A DNA stretch of 64,000 nt from an uncultured Acidimicrobiales bacterium (GCA_937922785.1 CALAJQ010000006.1:1-64000); one strand, 5' to 3'. Numbered from the stretch's first letter, positions 35,050 through 44,854 are shown. Program-made: numbers and translations. The notes: a model not told the origin generated them from the sequence alone.

Positions 35050-36161
35050 AGAAAAAGTCATGTGCGGCGGCACTCATAGTGATGCTGACGGCCTGTACCC
35101 CAGGGCCTTCTTCAGACGAAGCAGTCACTTCTTCCGCGACCGAACTCACCAGCGCTACCGAACCCGCTGAGTCGAACCCGTCTACAAGTGGGCCTACTGT
35201 CCCCACAACAACCACTACAGAGCCCACCACAACAACCACCGAACCACCTGAGCCTTTGCCTGTGGGTTCTTTTGGTATTGCGGTCCCCGAAGGCAGGGCA
35301 AGCCGTGTATTTGAAGTGGAGCAAAGCCTAGGCAATCAGTTTGATCTGGTTCGATGGTTTGCCCGGTGGGACACTCCGATTCCCAATGCCGAACTTGATG
35401 AGCTGGTTCGCTCGGGTCACGCAATCCACATCTCGGTTCGTCCCAGAACTGACAACGGGACTGACATCTTGTGGGCCGATATCGCTGCAGCTCGACCTGG
35501 CGATGATCTTTACAGCCAGCTAGAGACGATGATCGACAACGTCGCTTCGATCGGTCCGAATGTCTACTTCACGTTTAACCACGAAGCCGAAACTCGAGAC
35601 TCTGAATCAAACGGAACCGCTGCTGAGTTTGTGGAGGCCTGGCGCGTTGTCTATCAGATTCTGCGTGAGCGCACTGGTCCTATGACCGATCCAAGTGATC
35701 CGAACCAGATTGCTGCGATTTACACCGTTGGCAATTCTGGGTTCACCGACGGTCGGGCGGAAGCGTTCTACCCAGGCGATGAGTACGTGGACGTCGTCGG
35801 GGCCGATATCTACAACTGGTACACGTGCCAAGGATCCGAACGTGACTGGATCCAGTTCGACGAACTTTTGCAACCTGGTCTGGCCTTCGCTCGAGCCCGC
35901 AACAAGCCTCTTGCAATCCCTGAGTTCGGGTCGGCCGAAGATCCCGAAAACCCCAATGCAAAGGGTGACTGGATGCGTAACGCAGCGGCCACCCTGAACT
36001 CACCCGAAATCGCTTCGGAGATTCTTTTCTCTGCTTGGTTTGACGTAACTGCACCCGGGGGAGCCTGGCCGAACTGCGTTTGGGATCACGACTCGAGCTT
36101 TGAGACCTTCGAAGGCTTTAACGACCTACTTGGGGCCACCACGAAGAGCGGCCAGCCCTAA
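35046..36161 (+). CDS. GH26-like secreted lipoprotein glycoside hydrolase
   Basis: A 371-residue protein, TTG start overlapping the previous stop by four bases. The signal peptide ends at the lipobox MLTAC. A Thr/Pro-rich linker (about 20-75, TTTTTEP repeats) leads to a TIM-barrel-like domain. The candidate acids are in FTFNHEAE (acid/base) and IPEFGS (nucleophile), as in GH26 mannanases and related enzymes, with DVVGADIYNWY between them. Being in the polymer operon, it may trim or release the polysaccharide. The last 36 bases overlap the convergent flippase gene. Confidence 0.78.
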   Translation: MKKKSCAAALIVMLTACTPGPSSDEAVTSSATELTSATEPAESNPSTSGPTVPTTTTTEPTTTTTEPPEPLPVGSFGIAVPEGRASRVFEVEQSLGNQFDLVRWFARWDTPIPNAELDELVRSGHAIHISVRPRTDNGTDILWADIAAARPGDDLYSQLETMIDNVASIGPNVYFTFNHEAETRDSESNGTAAEFVEAWRVVYQILRERTGPMTDPSDPNQIAAIYTVGNSGFTDGRAEAFYPGDEYVDVVGADIYNWYTCQGSERDWIQFDELLQPGLAFARARNKPLAIPEFGSAEDPENPNAKGDWMRNAAATLNSPEIASEILFSAWFDVTAPGGAWPNCVWDHDSSFETFEGFNDLLGATTKSGQP

Positions 36162-37613
36162 CAGGTCTCGGTTCAGGAAGATCCAGCCCAGCAGAAGCGG
36201 GACCGCAATCACCCCGGCGATCACCAGCCCAGTGAAGGTCTGAGGTGTCAGCAGCGCGACTGGCACAACTATCAATGTTGCTCCGATCGCAGCGACGATT
36301 GAAGGTCTTCCAGGGCCGAAGAGCCCACCGTGCTTGCGGGTGAGGATTGTGGCGATGCCGTTCTGTACCGCTACCGCAGCAGCCCATGCCAGGGCGGCCC
36401 CGACAAGACCGAGCCAAGGAGTGAGCAAAAGCACGAGGATTATGTCGGTTGCGAACGCTGACGCGGTGCCCCACAGCGATGCCTTGGATTTGCCTAGCAT
36501 CAGTAGCGTGAGATCTACGGGGCCGGCTGCTGCGCTGGCCATCATTCCCAGGCCCAAGACGGTGAGCGCACTTGTGCCTTCGAGCAGGCTCGGATTGTTG
36601 AACAAACCAGCCATCGCTTCTGACTTGAGGGCGACAATTAGGAAGTAAGGCCAAGCGATCATGACCATCCAGGCTGTGGCCTGGCGAACCTGAGTGCGTG
36701 CTGAGGTCCACTTCTCGCTAGCGATAGCTTTGCGCAGATTGGGGGAGATGGCTTGGGCGACAGAGAAAATCAGGAAGTTGCCAGCCGTCGCGAATCTCGA
36801 AACCGAGCTGTAAATACCAGCTGGCCCCTTGCCCAAAATGGCGGTGATCAGCAGCACGTCGATTCGTTCCAAGCCAATTTGAAGCGCTCCGCTGACTGCC
36901 CGTGGCCGCGTATAGGTCCAGAATTCTGAACTAGAGACCTCGCCTTCAGAGCCGTTGCTTTGTAAACCACCCATCCGGCTGACCGCCATGACAGTAAGGA
37001 CTCCGGCTGCGATTACCGGCCACACCCAGGCGACTGCGACCTTTGCCGCGCTGGGCTGATCCGAGAAAAGAATAACCCCAGCGATGCCAAGGGTCTGCGC
37101 CCCGGGTCTGAAGATCTGGCTAATGGCAACGGTGGGGGTCATCGAACCGAGACCGCGAGTGGCGCCTAACAACGACACTGTGATTGCCAGGCCGAATATG
37201 CCTGGGGCCAAGATTCGCAACATCGTCTGGATTTCGGTACCGGTCTCGCCGTCGCGCAACAGAAAATTGTTGATGGTCGGAGCCAGCAGAAACAGCGCAA
37301 CGCTGAATGCTGCGGCTAGTGGCGCAACGACCTTCACCACGTTCTTCACCAACGCTCGTGTGTTGGATCCGCCATCCCGGAGGGCCTGAGGCATGAAGTA
37401 GACCAGACCGGTGTTAGAACCCAGCGCAGAGCTTGTGCCCACGATCATGATGATCGCCGTGGCCGCCCAAAAGGCTCCGGCGAACTCTTCGCTGTCTTTG
37501 ACCACTAAGAAAGCAATTGCGAAGTTTGAAACCATCGTTACGACGGCTCCAACTAGCGCAATACCTGAAGCCGCAGCGCTTGACTGGTTCTTCTGCGGAA
37601 CCGTCGAGGTCAT
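36126..37613 (-). CDS. Polysaccharide flippase (Wzx/MurJ-like)
   Basis: A 495-residue membrane protein with about fourteen hydrophobic segments of the MVF/MATE-like flippase fold, expected to move the lipid-linked repeat unit across the membrane. N-terminal features such as GSNTGLVYFMPQALRDG fit the Wzx type. It ends inside the 3' end of the GH26-like gene on the other strand (36-base overlap). Its ATG overlaps the stop of the kinase-like gene by four bases, so these two form an operon. Confidence 0.83.
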   Translation of the reverse strand: MTSTVPQKNQSSAAASGIALVGAVVTMVSNFAIAFLVVKDSEEFAGAFWAATAIIMIVGTSSALGSNTGLVYFMPQALRDGGSNTRALVKNVVKVVAPLAAAFSVALFLLAPTINNFLLRDGETGTEIQTMLRILAPGIFGLAITVSLLGATRGLGSMTPTVAISQIFRPGAQTLGIAGVILFSDQPSAAKVAVAWVWPVIAAGVLTVMAVSRMGGLQSNGSEGEVSSSEFWTYTRPRAVSGALQIGLERIDVLLITAILGKGPAGIYSSVSRFATAGNFLIFSVAQAISPNLRKAIASEKWTSARTQVRQATAWMVMIAWPYFLIVALKSEAMAGLFNNPSLLEGTSALTVLGLGMMASAAAGPVDLTLLMLGKSKASLWGTASAFATDIILVLLLTPWLGLVGAALAWAAAVAVQNGIATILTRKHGGLFGPGRPSIVAAIGATLIVVPVALLTPQTFTGLVIAGVIAVPLLLGWIFLNRDLLGLAALRGGPK

Positions 37614-38749
37614 GTCAGACGGCGTATCAGTTCTTGGGTGACGACCTGATCGAGAGGTCCGAGGTTTCTTGGCTCCCAGCCCTCGCCCGCCAGTCGGACT
37701 TCGCGGGCGAGAAGTTCAAGTAGATAAAGGTCGATCATGGCCTCGGTGTTCTGGCCCAGACCAGCAACGAGAGACTCAGTTTCTTGGACGATCGTTTTGA
37801 CCGCAGCTTCTTCGTTTGATGGAGCGGCCCGTCGCACTGTTTCGAAGCGGATGTGCATGGCATCAAACCCAACAGGGCGATGACCACCGGCAAATTCCCA
37901 ATCCCAGATAGACGTGCCATCAAGGTTGGTGGCGGTGTTCCAAGGGGTCAGGTCACCGTGCCACATGGCAGTCTCAAGTTCTGTGTCACCGTGACGGTCG
38001 ATGATGGTTTGAACGGGCACAAGATGACTAACGGCATTGACCGCAGCCTCCTTAACCTGTGGCAGATCCCTAACGATTTCGCGTTCAGACCCGTTGCACC
38101 GGGCCAGTTCGACGATCTTGTCTAGTCCTAGTGGCTCACGCCGCCTCGACAGTGGCCCGGTTTCGAGCGGGCCGGTCACAACGATGCTGCAGTCAGTGGC
38201 GGACCCGGCGGCGGTTAGCACAGGACCCTCAAACAAGACCTTGGGTGCGATTAGGCCCTTGGGCATTTTTCCGTCGACCCGCTTTAGCCAATGGCCCTCG
38301 TTCTGGATCAACTCGTGGGTAAATGGCGACCACGCGACTTTCACAAAACCAACAGACTCACCGTTGGCTCGAAGTAGCTGTACAACTGGCTTGCGGTTGC
38401 GTCGAGGTGGCCCTATGGCAATCGCTGCGCTTAGTTCTGGTTCGTTTAGGACGCGGGCCAACTGTTGCACCATGGCAAAGGGCTCGAGGTCTACTCGTTC
38501 GCCCGGCCCGCGTTCGAGCAGGCCCAACCGGGCAACAGTTTGAGCGGCCACGCCGACCAGCCGCTCCTTGACGGATCGGTTGTCGTGGTAGCGGTGAAGA
38601 GCAGAGCTCGCGACGGCGCCCGAAACTAGGGGTATCAACAGATGAGGTTCTGCGGCAGAGGGTCTGGCGAGGTACGCCTCGTCCGGTCCGGTTCCCGCGC
38701 CGCCAAGTACGCCGCGAAGCCATTCCATTTCGTTTGTTGGCTCTTGCAT
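37610..38749 (-). CDS. APH-fold (aminoglycoside phosphotransferase-like) small-molecule kinase
   Basis: A 379-residue protein with a C-terminal APH/choline-kinase fold. The catalytic loop is AMWHGDLTPWNTAT (Asp in HGD) and the metal-binding site is SIWDWEFAGG. The N-terminal domain (PVVQLLRANGESVGFVKVAW) holds the nucleotide-binding Lys. I chose ATG 38749 because the longer frame would read through the tRNA gene. It is coupled to the flippase gene, so the substrate may be a polymer sugar or precursor; an antibiotic is less likely. That is inference. Confidence 0.75.
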   Translation of the reverse strand: MQEPTNEMEWLRGVLGGAGTGPDEAYLARPSAAEPHLLIPLVSGAVASSALHRYHDNRSVKERLVGVAAQTVARLGLLERGPGERVDLEPFAMVQQLARVLNEPELSAAIAIGPPRRNRKPVVQLLRANGESVGFVKVAWSPFTHELIQNEGHWLKRVDGKMPKGLIAPKVLFEGPVLTAAGSATDCSIVVTGPLETGPLSRRREPLGLDKIVELARCNGSEREIVRDLPQVKEAAVNAVSHLVPVQTIIDRHGDTELETAMWHGDLTPWNTATNLDGTSIWDWEFAGGHRPVGFDAMHIRFETVRRAAPSNEEAAVKTIVQETESLVAGLGQNTEAMIDLYLLELLAREVRLAGEGWEPRNLGPLDQVVTQELIRRLT

Positions 38750-38805
38750 AACTCGCAAAGCGTAGGGGACCGGTGCTTTGGTCCGATGCCAACTTGCAAA
38801 AGATG

Positions 38806-38877
38806 TGCCCTCGGCAGGATTCGAACCTGCGCTCACGCCTCCGGAGGGCGATGCTCTATCCCCTGAGCTACGAGGGC
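38806..38877 (-). tRNA. tRNA-Arg (anticodon CCG)
   Basis: A 72-base cloverleaf on the minus strand. The acceptor stem is GCCCTCG with CGAGGGC and discriminator A, the D-arm stem GCTC with GAGC, the anticodon loop CTCCGGA (anticodon CCG), and the T-arm GCAGG-TTCGAAT-CCTGC. The first anticodon-stem pair is T-T. The 3' CCA is not encoded. It reads the rare Arg codon CGG. Confidence 0.95.
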
Positions 38878-38888
38878 CTAACCTAATC

Positions 38889-39647
38889 CTAGAGCCTCTG
38901 CGGCGTGGATAAGTGTGGCAGCTGACCAACGATCACAGCTAGCGCCAACATGATTACCACTAGCTTGACTGCCAACAGGCTCACTGGCTCAGCCGAATTT
39001 GATCCTGCCAGTGATTGGTTCGCCTCAGCCACGTCGTCGGCCAGAGCCTCTATCTCTGCCACCGATTCGCGTAACTCGATGGCCACCTCTCGCAATTCCA
39101 GTGCTAGCTGACGACTTTGAGGACCAAGTGCTTGGGCATCCAGCGCAAGCTGGTCAAGAGATGCCTCGGCCTCGGCTAAGTCCTCCAGAAGCGGGTCTAC
39201 TTCTAGCAGAGGATCCAGGTCGTCGCTCAAGCCGTCGGTATCGATTCCAACGTCAAATGGGAGACTGTCCAGTACTTCTTCCACAGCCTTTACCGTGTTG
39301 TCGACCCGGCGTAGGCCAACTGAAACCGACTCGATTACCGGCGGCAGGGTGGCTGTAACATCTGAAACGTCGCCCGCTACTTGGGCCACCGAGTCTGAAG
39401 ACTGTGCTGCCCCATCGGCTGAGACTGCGGCGGCGTCAAGGGCATCGGCGGTGGCGCTAGCTACATCGGTTGACTGCCGCAGCGAGTTCTCGACGGAGGT
39501 GAGCGCGTCAGTGGCCTGGGTAAGGGATTCGGAAGCACCAACCTCGAGCGAGTTGATCATGAACCACCCCGCCGCAGCAGCCACCACGGCTAGAGCCACA
39601 GAGATCCAGGCAGTTGTCTGTCTTGCTTGGGCTGTGTGGAGATCCAT
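38889..39647 (-). CDS. Membrane protein with coiled-coil ectodomain, unknown
   Basis: A 252-residue protein. One membrane segment lies near the N-terminus (about residues 14-32, WISVALAVVAAAAGWFMI) and one near the C-terminus (about 223-243, SLLAVKLVVIMLALAVIVG). Between them are about 190 residues rich in A, S, D and L with heptad-like spacing, a likely coiled coil. It begins seven bases after the S9 peptidase stop, so it is probably co-transcribed. ATG 39647 is chosen over upstream starts inside the peptidase gene. No family recognised. Confidence 0.68.
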   Translation of the reverse strand: MDLHTAQARQTTAWISVALAVVAAAAGWFMINSLEVGASESLTQATDALTSVENSLRQSTDVASATADALDAAAVSADGAAQSSDSVAQVAGDVSDVTATLPPVIESVSVGLRRVDNTVKAVEEVLDSLPFDVGIDTDGLSDDLDPLLEVDPLLEDLAEAEASLDQLALDAQALGPQSRQLALELREVAIELRESVAEIEALADDVAEANQSLAGSNSAEPVSLLAVKLVVIMLALAVIVGQLPHLSTPQRL

Positions 39648-39654
39648 TGCCTGG

Positions 39655-41664
39655 CTAGGCCAGTTTTTCGGCGAACCAGTCGAGGATGATTTCGGCGCGC
39701 TGCACCCGGTGAACAGGAGAACCGCCCCTGGAGAGTTCGTGGTTCTCGCCGGGGAAGCGGTAGAAGTCGACTTCCTTGCCCAGGAGGCGAAGGGCAATCC
39801 AAAGCTCTTCAGCTTGAACGATTGGGCAGCGATAGTCCTCTTCAGAGTGAATCAACAACATCGGCTTGTCGATGTTGTGCACGCTCTCAATTGGTGAGAC
39901 GGCTCGGTAGACCTCGGGATCTTCGATGTGACTTGGACCGTGTTCGGTGCGGAACGCCGTAGCGATGTCGGAGTTCCATTCTTCGGACAACACGTTGTTG
40001 ACCGCGCGTTCAGAACAGAAAGCCCGGAACTTCTCGCCATGGTGCCCAGCTAGCCAAGTAGCCATGAAGCCGCCGTAAGAACCGCCCAACATGCCAACCC
40101 GGTCCGGGTCGCAGAATGAGTACCGCTCGAGACTGCCGTCAAGAATCGACATCACATCGTCCGCGTCCAGGCCGCCCCAACCCGATCCCGGTTTGTGCTG
40201 ATGCTTGGTGCCAAGAATCGATTGGCCCCAGTAAGTGTCTCGTCCGCTACCGCCTCTGGGGTTGCCCATTAGAACAACAAAGCCCGCAGCAGCTTGCATC
40301 TGACCTTCGTCGAAGAAGTATTCGCCGTACTGGGTAAAAGGGCCGCCGTGCACGTTGAGTAAAACGGGGTAGGTCTTGGACTCGTCGAAGTCGACTGGGC
40401 GAATGATCCAGCAGTCGATCTCGTGATCGCCGTCCGCTGTTGGGACTGTGAACTTCTCCCACTCTTGAAGGCCATCTGCATAAGCAGCTGTTACATGAGT
40501 TTGGCGTTCCCCGTCGATGTACAACTCAGGAGGTTGAGTAACCGTTGTCTGGATGGTCGCAATCGTTCCTGCGGCCCCGTCATAGGTGGCCACAGTGATC
40601 GGGCCCGAAGTGACGGGAGTCGGTGTTGTTGAGCCGTCGGCGGCGAACCGGTACAGATGGGTATCGCCTCGGTCTTCGGCGATCGCCAGAAGCGAGTCGT
40701 TACTTTCCCAAACCGGGGGTCGGCCGCCGAAGGTGGGGAAGAAGGTCCGATCTAGGCCGGTGGTGACCCAGGTGATGTCATCAAAACCGGCTCCATCGGC
40801 GTTGAAGTCGAGAATGCCCACTGCAGCGTTCTGCGGGAACGTGTCCAACTGGCCGTGACCAATCACGGCCACCTTGGTGCCGTCGGGTGAGATTGAAGGC
40901 TGACTGTAATCACCGTCATGGGCCGTCAAGCAGCGGATGTCGGCATCGTTGAACGCGCCGTCTTCCAGATCGACCGGCGTTGGGCCGTTCTCACCAGCTG
41001 TGATTGGAACGAAATAGACATCGCCTGACAAATCGATGTCCCAGTCATCGTGTCGTGATGCGTTTGTGAGGACTCCAGAAGAGTCAGGAGCCCAAGTAAC
41101 GCCACTGTGCTGGAACTCGCCAGGCGTCAGGTTCTTGGGCCCGCCGGTCCCGTCGGCAAGAACTGCAAAGACATGTTGCGGACGGTCATAGACCCAGTCT
41201 TCCCCATTCAGGCGGGCAAAGAACCGCTCTACCTTCCTCGGCGCTTGCCAGCTGACGTCTTTTTCGGTGTAACGCTTGTGTTGAGTCCGGCTGGTGAAAC
41301 CAATCCAACGACCGTCGGGACTCCAAGCAACATCGCCAAGTCCATCGGGCATTGTGCAAACGGTTCGACACTCACCCGGACCATCAACCGGCAACACGTG
41401 CAGCGTCGAGTCGCCCTTTTTTTCTCCGCGGCGAGAAGTGAAAGCCAGGTAACGCCCATCAGGTGACCAAGCGGGGTTTCCGTCATGGTCGCCCGCAGTG
41501 ACCGGAGCATCATCAAGCCAGACCCGACTCTTAGTTGTGTTGTTTTCCAGATCTGTGGTGGCAACAACAAAGGCCACCCGTTTGCCATCAGGCGAAAGCG
41601 CTGGCTGGCCAACGCCACTTCTAGAGTCAATCAGGCGTGCGGCGATCTCAGTTGATTTGGTCAC
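39655..41664 (-). CDS. S9 family serine peptidase (acylaminoacyl-peptidase/DPP-like)
   Basis: A 669-residue prolyl-oligopeptidase-family enzyme. The N-terminal half is a beta-propeller with repeated WSPDGRY-like blades (WSPDGRYLAFTSRR, WSPDGRWIGFTSRT, SPDGTKVAVIG). The C-terminal alpha/beta-hydrolase domain has the nucleophile in GGSYGGF, the Asp in HSEEDYRCP and the His in PGENHELS. No signal peptide is seen, so it acts in the cytoplasm on short peptides. It is upstream of the coiled-coil protein gene. Confidence 0.92.
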   Translation of the reverse strand: MTKSTEIAARLIDSRSGVGQPALSPDGKRVAFVVATTDLENNTTKSRVWLDDAPVTAGDHDGNPAWSPDGRYLAFTSRRGEKKGDSTLHVLPVDGPGECRTVCTMPDGLGDVAWSPDGRWIGFTSRTQHKRYTEKDVSWQAPRKVERFFARLNGEDWVYDRPQHVFAVLADGTGGPKNLTPGEFQHSGVTWAPDSSGVLTNASRHDDWDIDLSGDVYFVPITAGENGPTPVDLEDGAFNDADIRCLTAHDGDYSQPSISPDGTKVAVIGHGQLDTFPQNAAVGILDFNADGAGFDDITWVTTGLDRTFFPTFGGRPPVWESNDSLLAIAEDRGDTHLYRFAADGSTTPTPVTSGPITVATYDGAAGTIATIQTTVTQPPELYIDGERQTHVTAAYADGLQEWEKFTVPTADGDHEIDCWIIRPVDFDESKTYPVLLNVHGGPFTQYGEYFFDEGQMQAAAGFVVLMGNPRGGSGRDTYWGQSILGTKHQHKPGSGWGGLDADDVMSILDGSLERYSFCDPDRVGMLGGSYGGFMATWLAGHHGEKFRAFCSERAVNNVLSEEWNSDIATAFRTEHGPSHIEDPEVYRAVSPIESVHNIDKPMLLIHSEEDYRCPIVQAEELWIALRLLGKEVDFYRFPGENHELSRGGSPVHRVQRAEIILDWFAEKLA

Positions 41665-41736
41665 AGGCCGAAACTACAACCCAGGTGAATGGCGTTCCAA
41701 GCGAGTTAAAACTGTCACATGCAGCCGCTTCCCGGA

Positions 41737-43512
41737 TCACATTCGGTTGGGCACCTCAATAGTCAGAACGTCAAGCGCCGTCACCAGCAGCCGTTCCGTT
41801 AGCTCAACCAGCCCAAGCCAAGATTGTTGTGTAACCGGATCAGGTTCGCTCAAGATGTGGCAAGCGTCGTAGAAGCGGTTGAAGACTCCCGACAGTTCAT
41901 AAGCGAACTCCGCAATTGTGTTTGGACTGTGGGTTTCAAGAGCGCGTTCGACTGTCTCGGGCCAACGGAGAAGGGCCAGTTGAAGATGACGCTCCGCATC
42001 ATGCTTTGCAGGAGCGAATGCGCCAGGGTGAAGGTCCGCAGCGGCTGCTCTGGCCAAGATCGACTTCGTTCGAACCGCCACGTACTGAAGGTAGGGGCCG
42101 GTGCGTCCTTGAAGCTGGGTAAACCGGTCAAGATCGAAGCTGTAGTTAGTGGTGCGATGGTTTGACAGCTCGCCGAACTTCAACGCTCCAAGCCCGACAA
42201 GGCGGGCGATCTCGATCCGTTCTTCGGCTGGAAGTTCGCTAGCAAGGTTGTTCTCGTTAAGCCGCTTCATGGCCAACTCAACAACTTCATCGACCAAGTC
42301 ACTTAGCCTCGGCAAGTTTCCTTGACGAGTCTTAAAGGGCTTGCCGTCAGGTCCGTTTACGGTTCCGTTGCCGGAATGAGTGAGGATGACCTCGGGTCCT
42401 GCAATGTTGGCAAGGCGTGCAGCACGAAAGACTTGGGTGAAGTGAAGCGATTGGCGCAGGTCCACGATGTAAACGACCTCGTCGACCTTGTAGTCTTCAA
42501 CGCGCTCCACGATGGTGGCTAAATCGGTTGTGGCATAAGTCGAGCCACCGCGTGAGTTGCGCAGCATCAAAGGTGGGATCTCGACAGTGTCGGATTCTTC
42601 AGCAACCTCAATTACAACAGCGCCATCGCTTTCAATCGCAATTGACTCGGCCTGAAGCCTGTTGACTAGCGGGTCAAGAAGCTCAGAGACTGACGCTTCA
42701 CCGAGCCAAAGTTCGAAGTTGACCCCAAGCCGGTCATAAGTGGCCTTCATCGCTTCGACCGAAACCTCACGAAAGTGGGACCAAAGAGCGCGATAACCCG
42801 CGTGGCCATCTTGGAGGGCCACCGTTGCTGCCCGCGCCCGCTCCTGGAACTCGAGCTCTTGTTTCGAACGAGCCGAAGCCTTGGGGTAGAGCTCTTGAAG
42901 ATCTTCAACCGTTACCGGCGACTCGTCGCCAAACTCAGAGCCATCAACTGAAGAGGCAACATTGAAGTAGGGGAGATCAGGGTGGGCTTCTTCTAAGGCA
43001 GCAATTAGTTGGCCCATCGGTAGGCCCCAGTCACCTAGGTGCACGTCACCAACTGCGTTATGGCCAACTGTTCGATACAGCTTCTTAAGGCTCTCGCCGA
43101 TCAGACCGGTGCGGATGTGGCCGACATGAAGGTCTTTTGCGACATTCGGGCCGCCGTAGTCGATCAGGACCGATCTGGGCTTGGTTGTCTGATGAACACC
43201 TAAGTTGGGGTCCGCGGCAGTTTCGTTGAGCCACTGGGCCAGGTGAGCATCAGTCACCCTTAGGTTCAAAAAGCCAGGTCCTGCGACGTCCACCGAAGCA
43301 ATTCGTGGATCATTGGCAACGTCAGCGGCAACATCGGTGGCGATGTCGCGCGGGGCCCGTTTGGCGGCTTTGGCCGCAGCCATCGCGCCGTTGCATTGGA
43401 ACTGGGCGAGGTCGGGTCGGTCCGACACCGCAACGGCGCCCAGCGCCGGGTCGAGCCCGAGGGAAGCAAATGACTCACCCACACGGGCCGAGAGCTCGGT
43501 CAACAGAGACAT
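41737..43512 (-). CDS. argS: Arginyl-tRNA synthetase
   Basis: Charges tRNA-Arg; 591 residues. The start ATG 43512 is placed at MSLLTELSARVGE, the usual ArgRS N-terminal (tRNA D-loop contacting) domain. The HIGH motif appears as HVGHIRTGLIG, and the Rossmann fold and the C-terminal anticodon-binding DALR domain (SFDLDRFTQLQGRTGPYLQYVAVR ... ) are seen. A tRNA-Arg gene lies 2.9 kb downstream on the same strand. It is divergent from lysA, 45 bases away. Confidence 0.97.
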   Translation of the reverse strand: MSLLTELSARVGESFASLGLDPALGAVAVSDRPDLAQFQCNGAMAAAKAAKRAPRDIATDVAADVANDPRIASVDVAGPGFLNLRVTDAHLAQWLNETAADPNLGVHQTTKPRSVLIDYGGPNVAKDLHVGHIRTGLIGESLKKLYRTVGHNAVGDVHLGDWGLPMGQLIAALEEAHPDLPYFNVASSVDGSEFGDESPVTVEDLQELYPKASARSKQELEFQERARAATVALQDGHAGYRALWSHFREVSVEAMKATYDRLGVNFELWLGEASVSELLDPLVNRLQAESIAIESDGAVVIEVAEESDTVEIPPLMLRNSRGGSTYATTDLATIVERVEDYKVDEVVYIVDLRQSLHFTQVFRAARLANIAGPEVILTHSGNGTVNGPDGKPFKTRQGNLPRLSDLVDEVVELAMKRLNENNLASELPAEERIEIARLVGLGALKFGELSNHRTTNYSFDLDRFTQLQGRTGPYLQYVAVRTKSILARAAAADLHPGAFAPAKHDAERHLQLALLRWPETVERALETHSPNTIAEFAYELSGVFNRFYDACHILSEPDPVTQQSWLGLVELTERLLVTALDVLTIEVPNRM

Positions 43513-43557
43513 GGGGGCTGAGGTTACCCGCTTGTACCGCCCGCTACCCTCACCAGG

Positions 43558-44829
43558 ATGAGTCCTGTGCCCTGGCATTTGCTGCCTGAAAACGCTTCTG
43601 TTGGAGACAACGGACACTTGTACATCGGTGGCTGTGACACGGTTGAGGTTGCCCAGGAGTTTGGCACCCCGGTGTTCATCTATGACGAGGATCATCTTCG
43701 GGCCCGCTGTCGCGAGGCCGTTCGCAGCTTCGGCAATAGCGCCACCTATGCAACCAAAGCATTCCTGTGTAAGGCGATGGCCAAGTTGGTCCACTCAGAA
43801 GGCATGAAGCTTGATGTTGCGACCGGTGGAGAACTCCACGTTGCTCTGGCCGCCGGGGTTCCAGGACCTGATCTTGTGATGCACGGAAACAACAAAAGCG
43901 AATCCGAACTCAGTGAAGCGCTTGCCGCCGAGGTTGGCCACATCGTTGTCGACAGCTTCGAAGAGTTGGATCGCATCGAGAGACTTGTTGCCGCCGGTAG
44001 CCCTCCCGCCAGGATTCTCCTACGAGTCACCCCAGGGGTTGAGGCCCACACCCACGAGTTCATTTCAACCGGCCAGGACGATTCGAAGTTTGGATTCACT
44101 GTAAGCACTGGCGTTGCTGCTGCGGCGGTTGCCAGAGCTATGGCGTCAGACGCCGTCGAACTGGTTGGCATCCACGCCCACATCGGGAGCCAAGTGTTCC
44201 GAGTCGATAGTTTCGCAAAGGCATTAGAAGTACTTGCTGGATTCGCTGAGCCTTACGGCCTTGAGCATTTGGTAATCGGCGGGGGCTTGGGCGTTCCCTA
44301 TGTGGAAGGAGAGGAGGCGCCCAGCATCTCCCAGTGGGGCAAGATCCTCATCCAGGCGGCCCAGGATGTAGGCATCAAAGCGAAGCTCGGAATCGAACCG
44401 GGACGATCAATTGCCGCTGCAGCCGCCATCACTGTTTACACAGTTGGAACTGTCAAGCAGCTTGAAGGCATACGCACCTACATCGCTGTTGACGGCGGGA
44501 TGAGTGACAATCCGCGCCCGGTTCTGTACGGCAGTGGGTACGAAGGTTTCCTGCCGGCTGATCCGCTTGCGGAACGAACTATCACTGCCCGAGTCGTGGG
44601 TAAGCATTGCGAGACCGGCGATCTGCTCATTAGGGACGCAGCCCTACCGGCCAGCACCGCTGTCGGTGACTTGTTAGCAACGCCAGTAACCGGTGCCTAT
44701 GGCCACTCGATGGGGTCCAATTACAACAAGGTCTTGCGACCACCGATCGTCTTCTGTCGTGACGGCGATGCTCGGCTGGTTGTTCGCCGAGAGACCTACG
44801 CTGACCTACTGCAAACCGACCTCAGCTAG
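43558..44829 (+). CDS. lysA: Diaminopimelate decarboxylase
   Basis: Makes L-lysine from meso-diaminopimelate with PLP; 423 residues. The PLP Lys is in YATKAFLCKAM, the PLP-phosphate Gly-rich loop is GGGLGVPY, and the active-site Cys is in KHCETGDLL. The EPGRSIAAAAA segment and the C-terminal GAYGHSMGSNYN are characteristic. It starts the lysA ... hom-thrC amino-acid run, a common order in actinobacteria (argS-lysA-hom-thrC), here interrupted by a glycosyltransferase-like fusion gene. Confidence 0.97.
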   Translation: MSPVPWHLLPENASVGDNGHLYIGGCDTVEVAQEFGTPVFIYDEDHLRARCREAVRSFGNSATYATKAFLCKAMAKLVHSEGMKLDVATGGELHVALAAGVPGPDLVMHGNNKSESELSEALAAEVGHIVVDSFEELDRIERLVAAGSPPARILLRVTPGVEAHTHEFISTGQDDSKFGFTVSTGVAAAAVARAMASDAVELVGIHAHIGSQVFRVDSFAKALEVLAGFAEPYGLEHLVIGGGLGVPYVEGEEAPSISQWGKILIQAAQDVGIKAKLGIEPGRSIAAAAAITVYTVGTVKQLEGIRTYIAVDGGMSDNPRPVLYGSGYEGFLPADPLAERTITARVVGKHCETGDLLIRDAALPASTAVGDLLATPVTGAYGHSMGSNYNKVLRPPIVFCRDGDARLVVRRETYADLLQTDLS

Positions 44830-44854
44830 ATGAGAGCAGCCAATCATCTGAGGA

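Noticed and set aside
36118-36711. A 197-codon open frame antisense-like to the flippase 3' part
   Set aside because: It is another frame of the flippase gene on the same strand with an Arg/Ser-rich product; the flippase frame has clear membrane segments.
38749-38929. An N-terminal extension of the APH-fold kinase up to 38929
   Set aside because: The frame runs through the tRNA-Arg gene on the same strand, so it cannot be real coding sequence.
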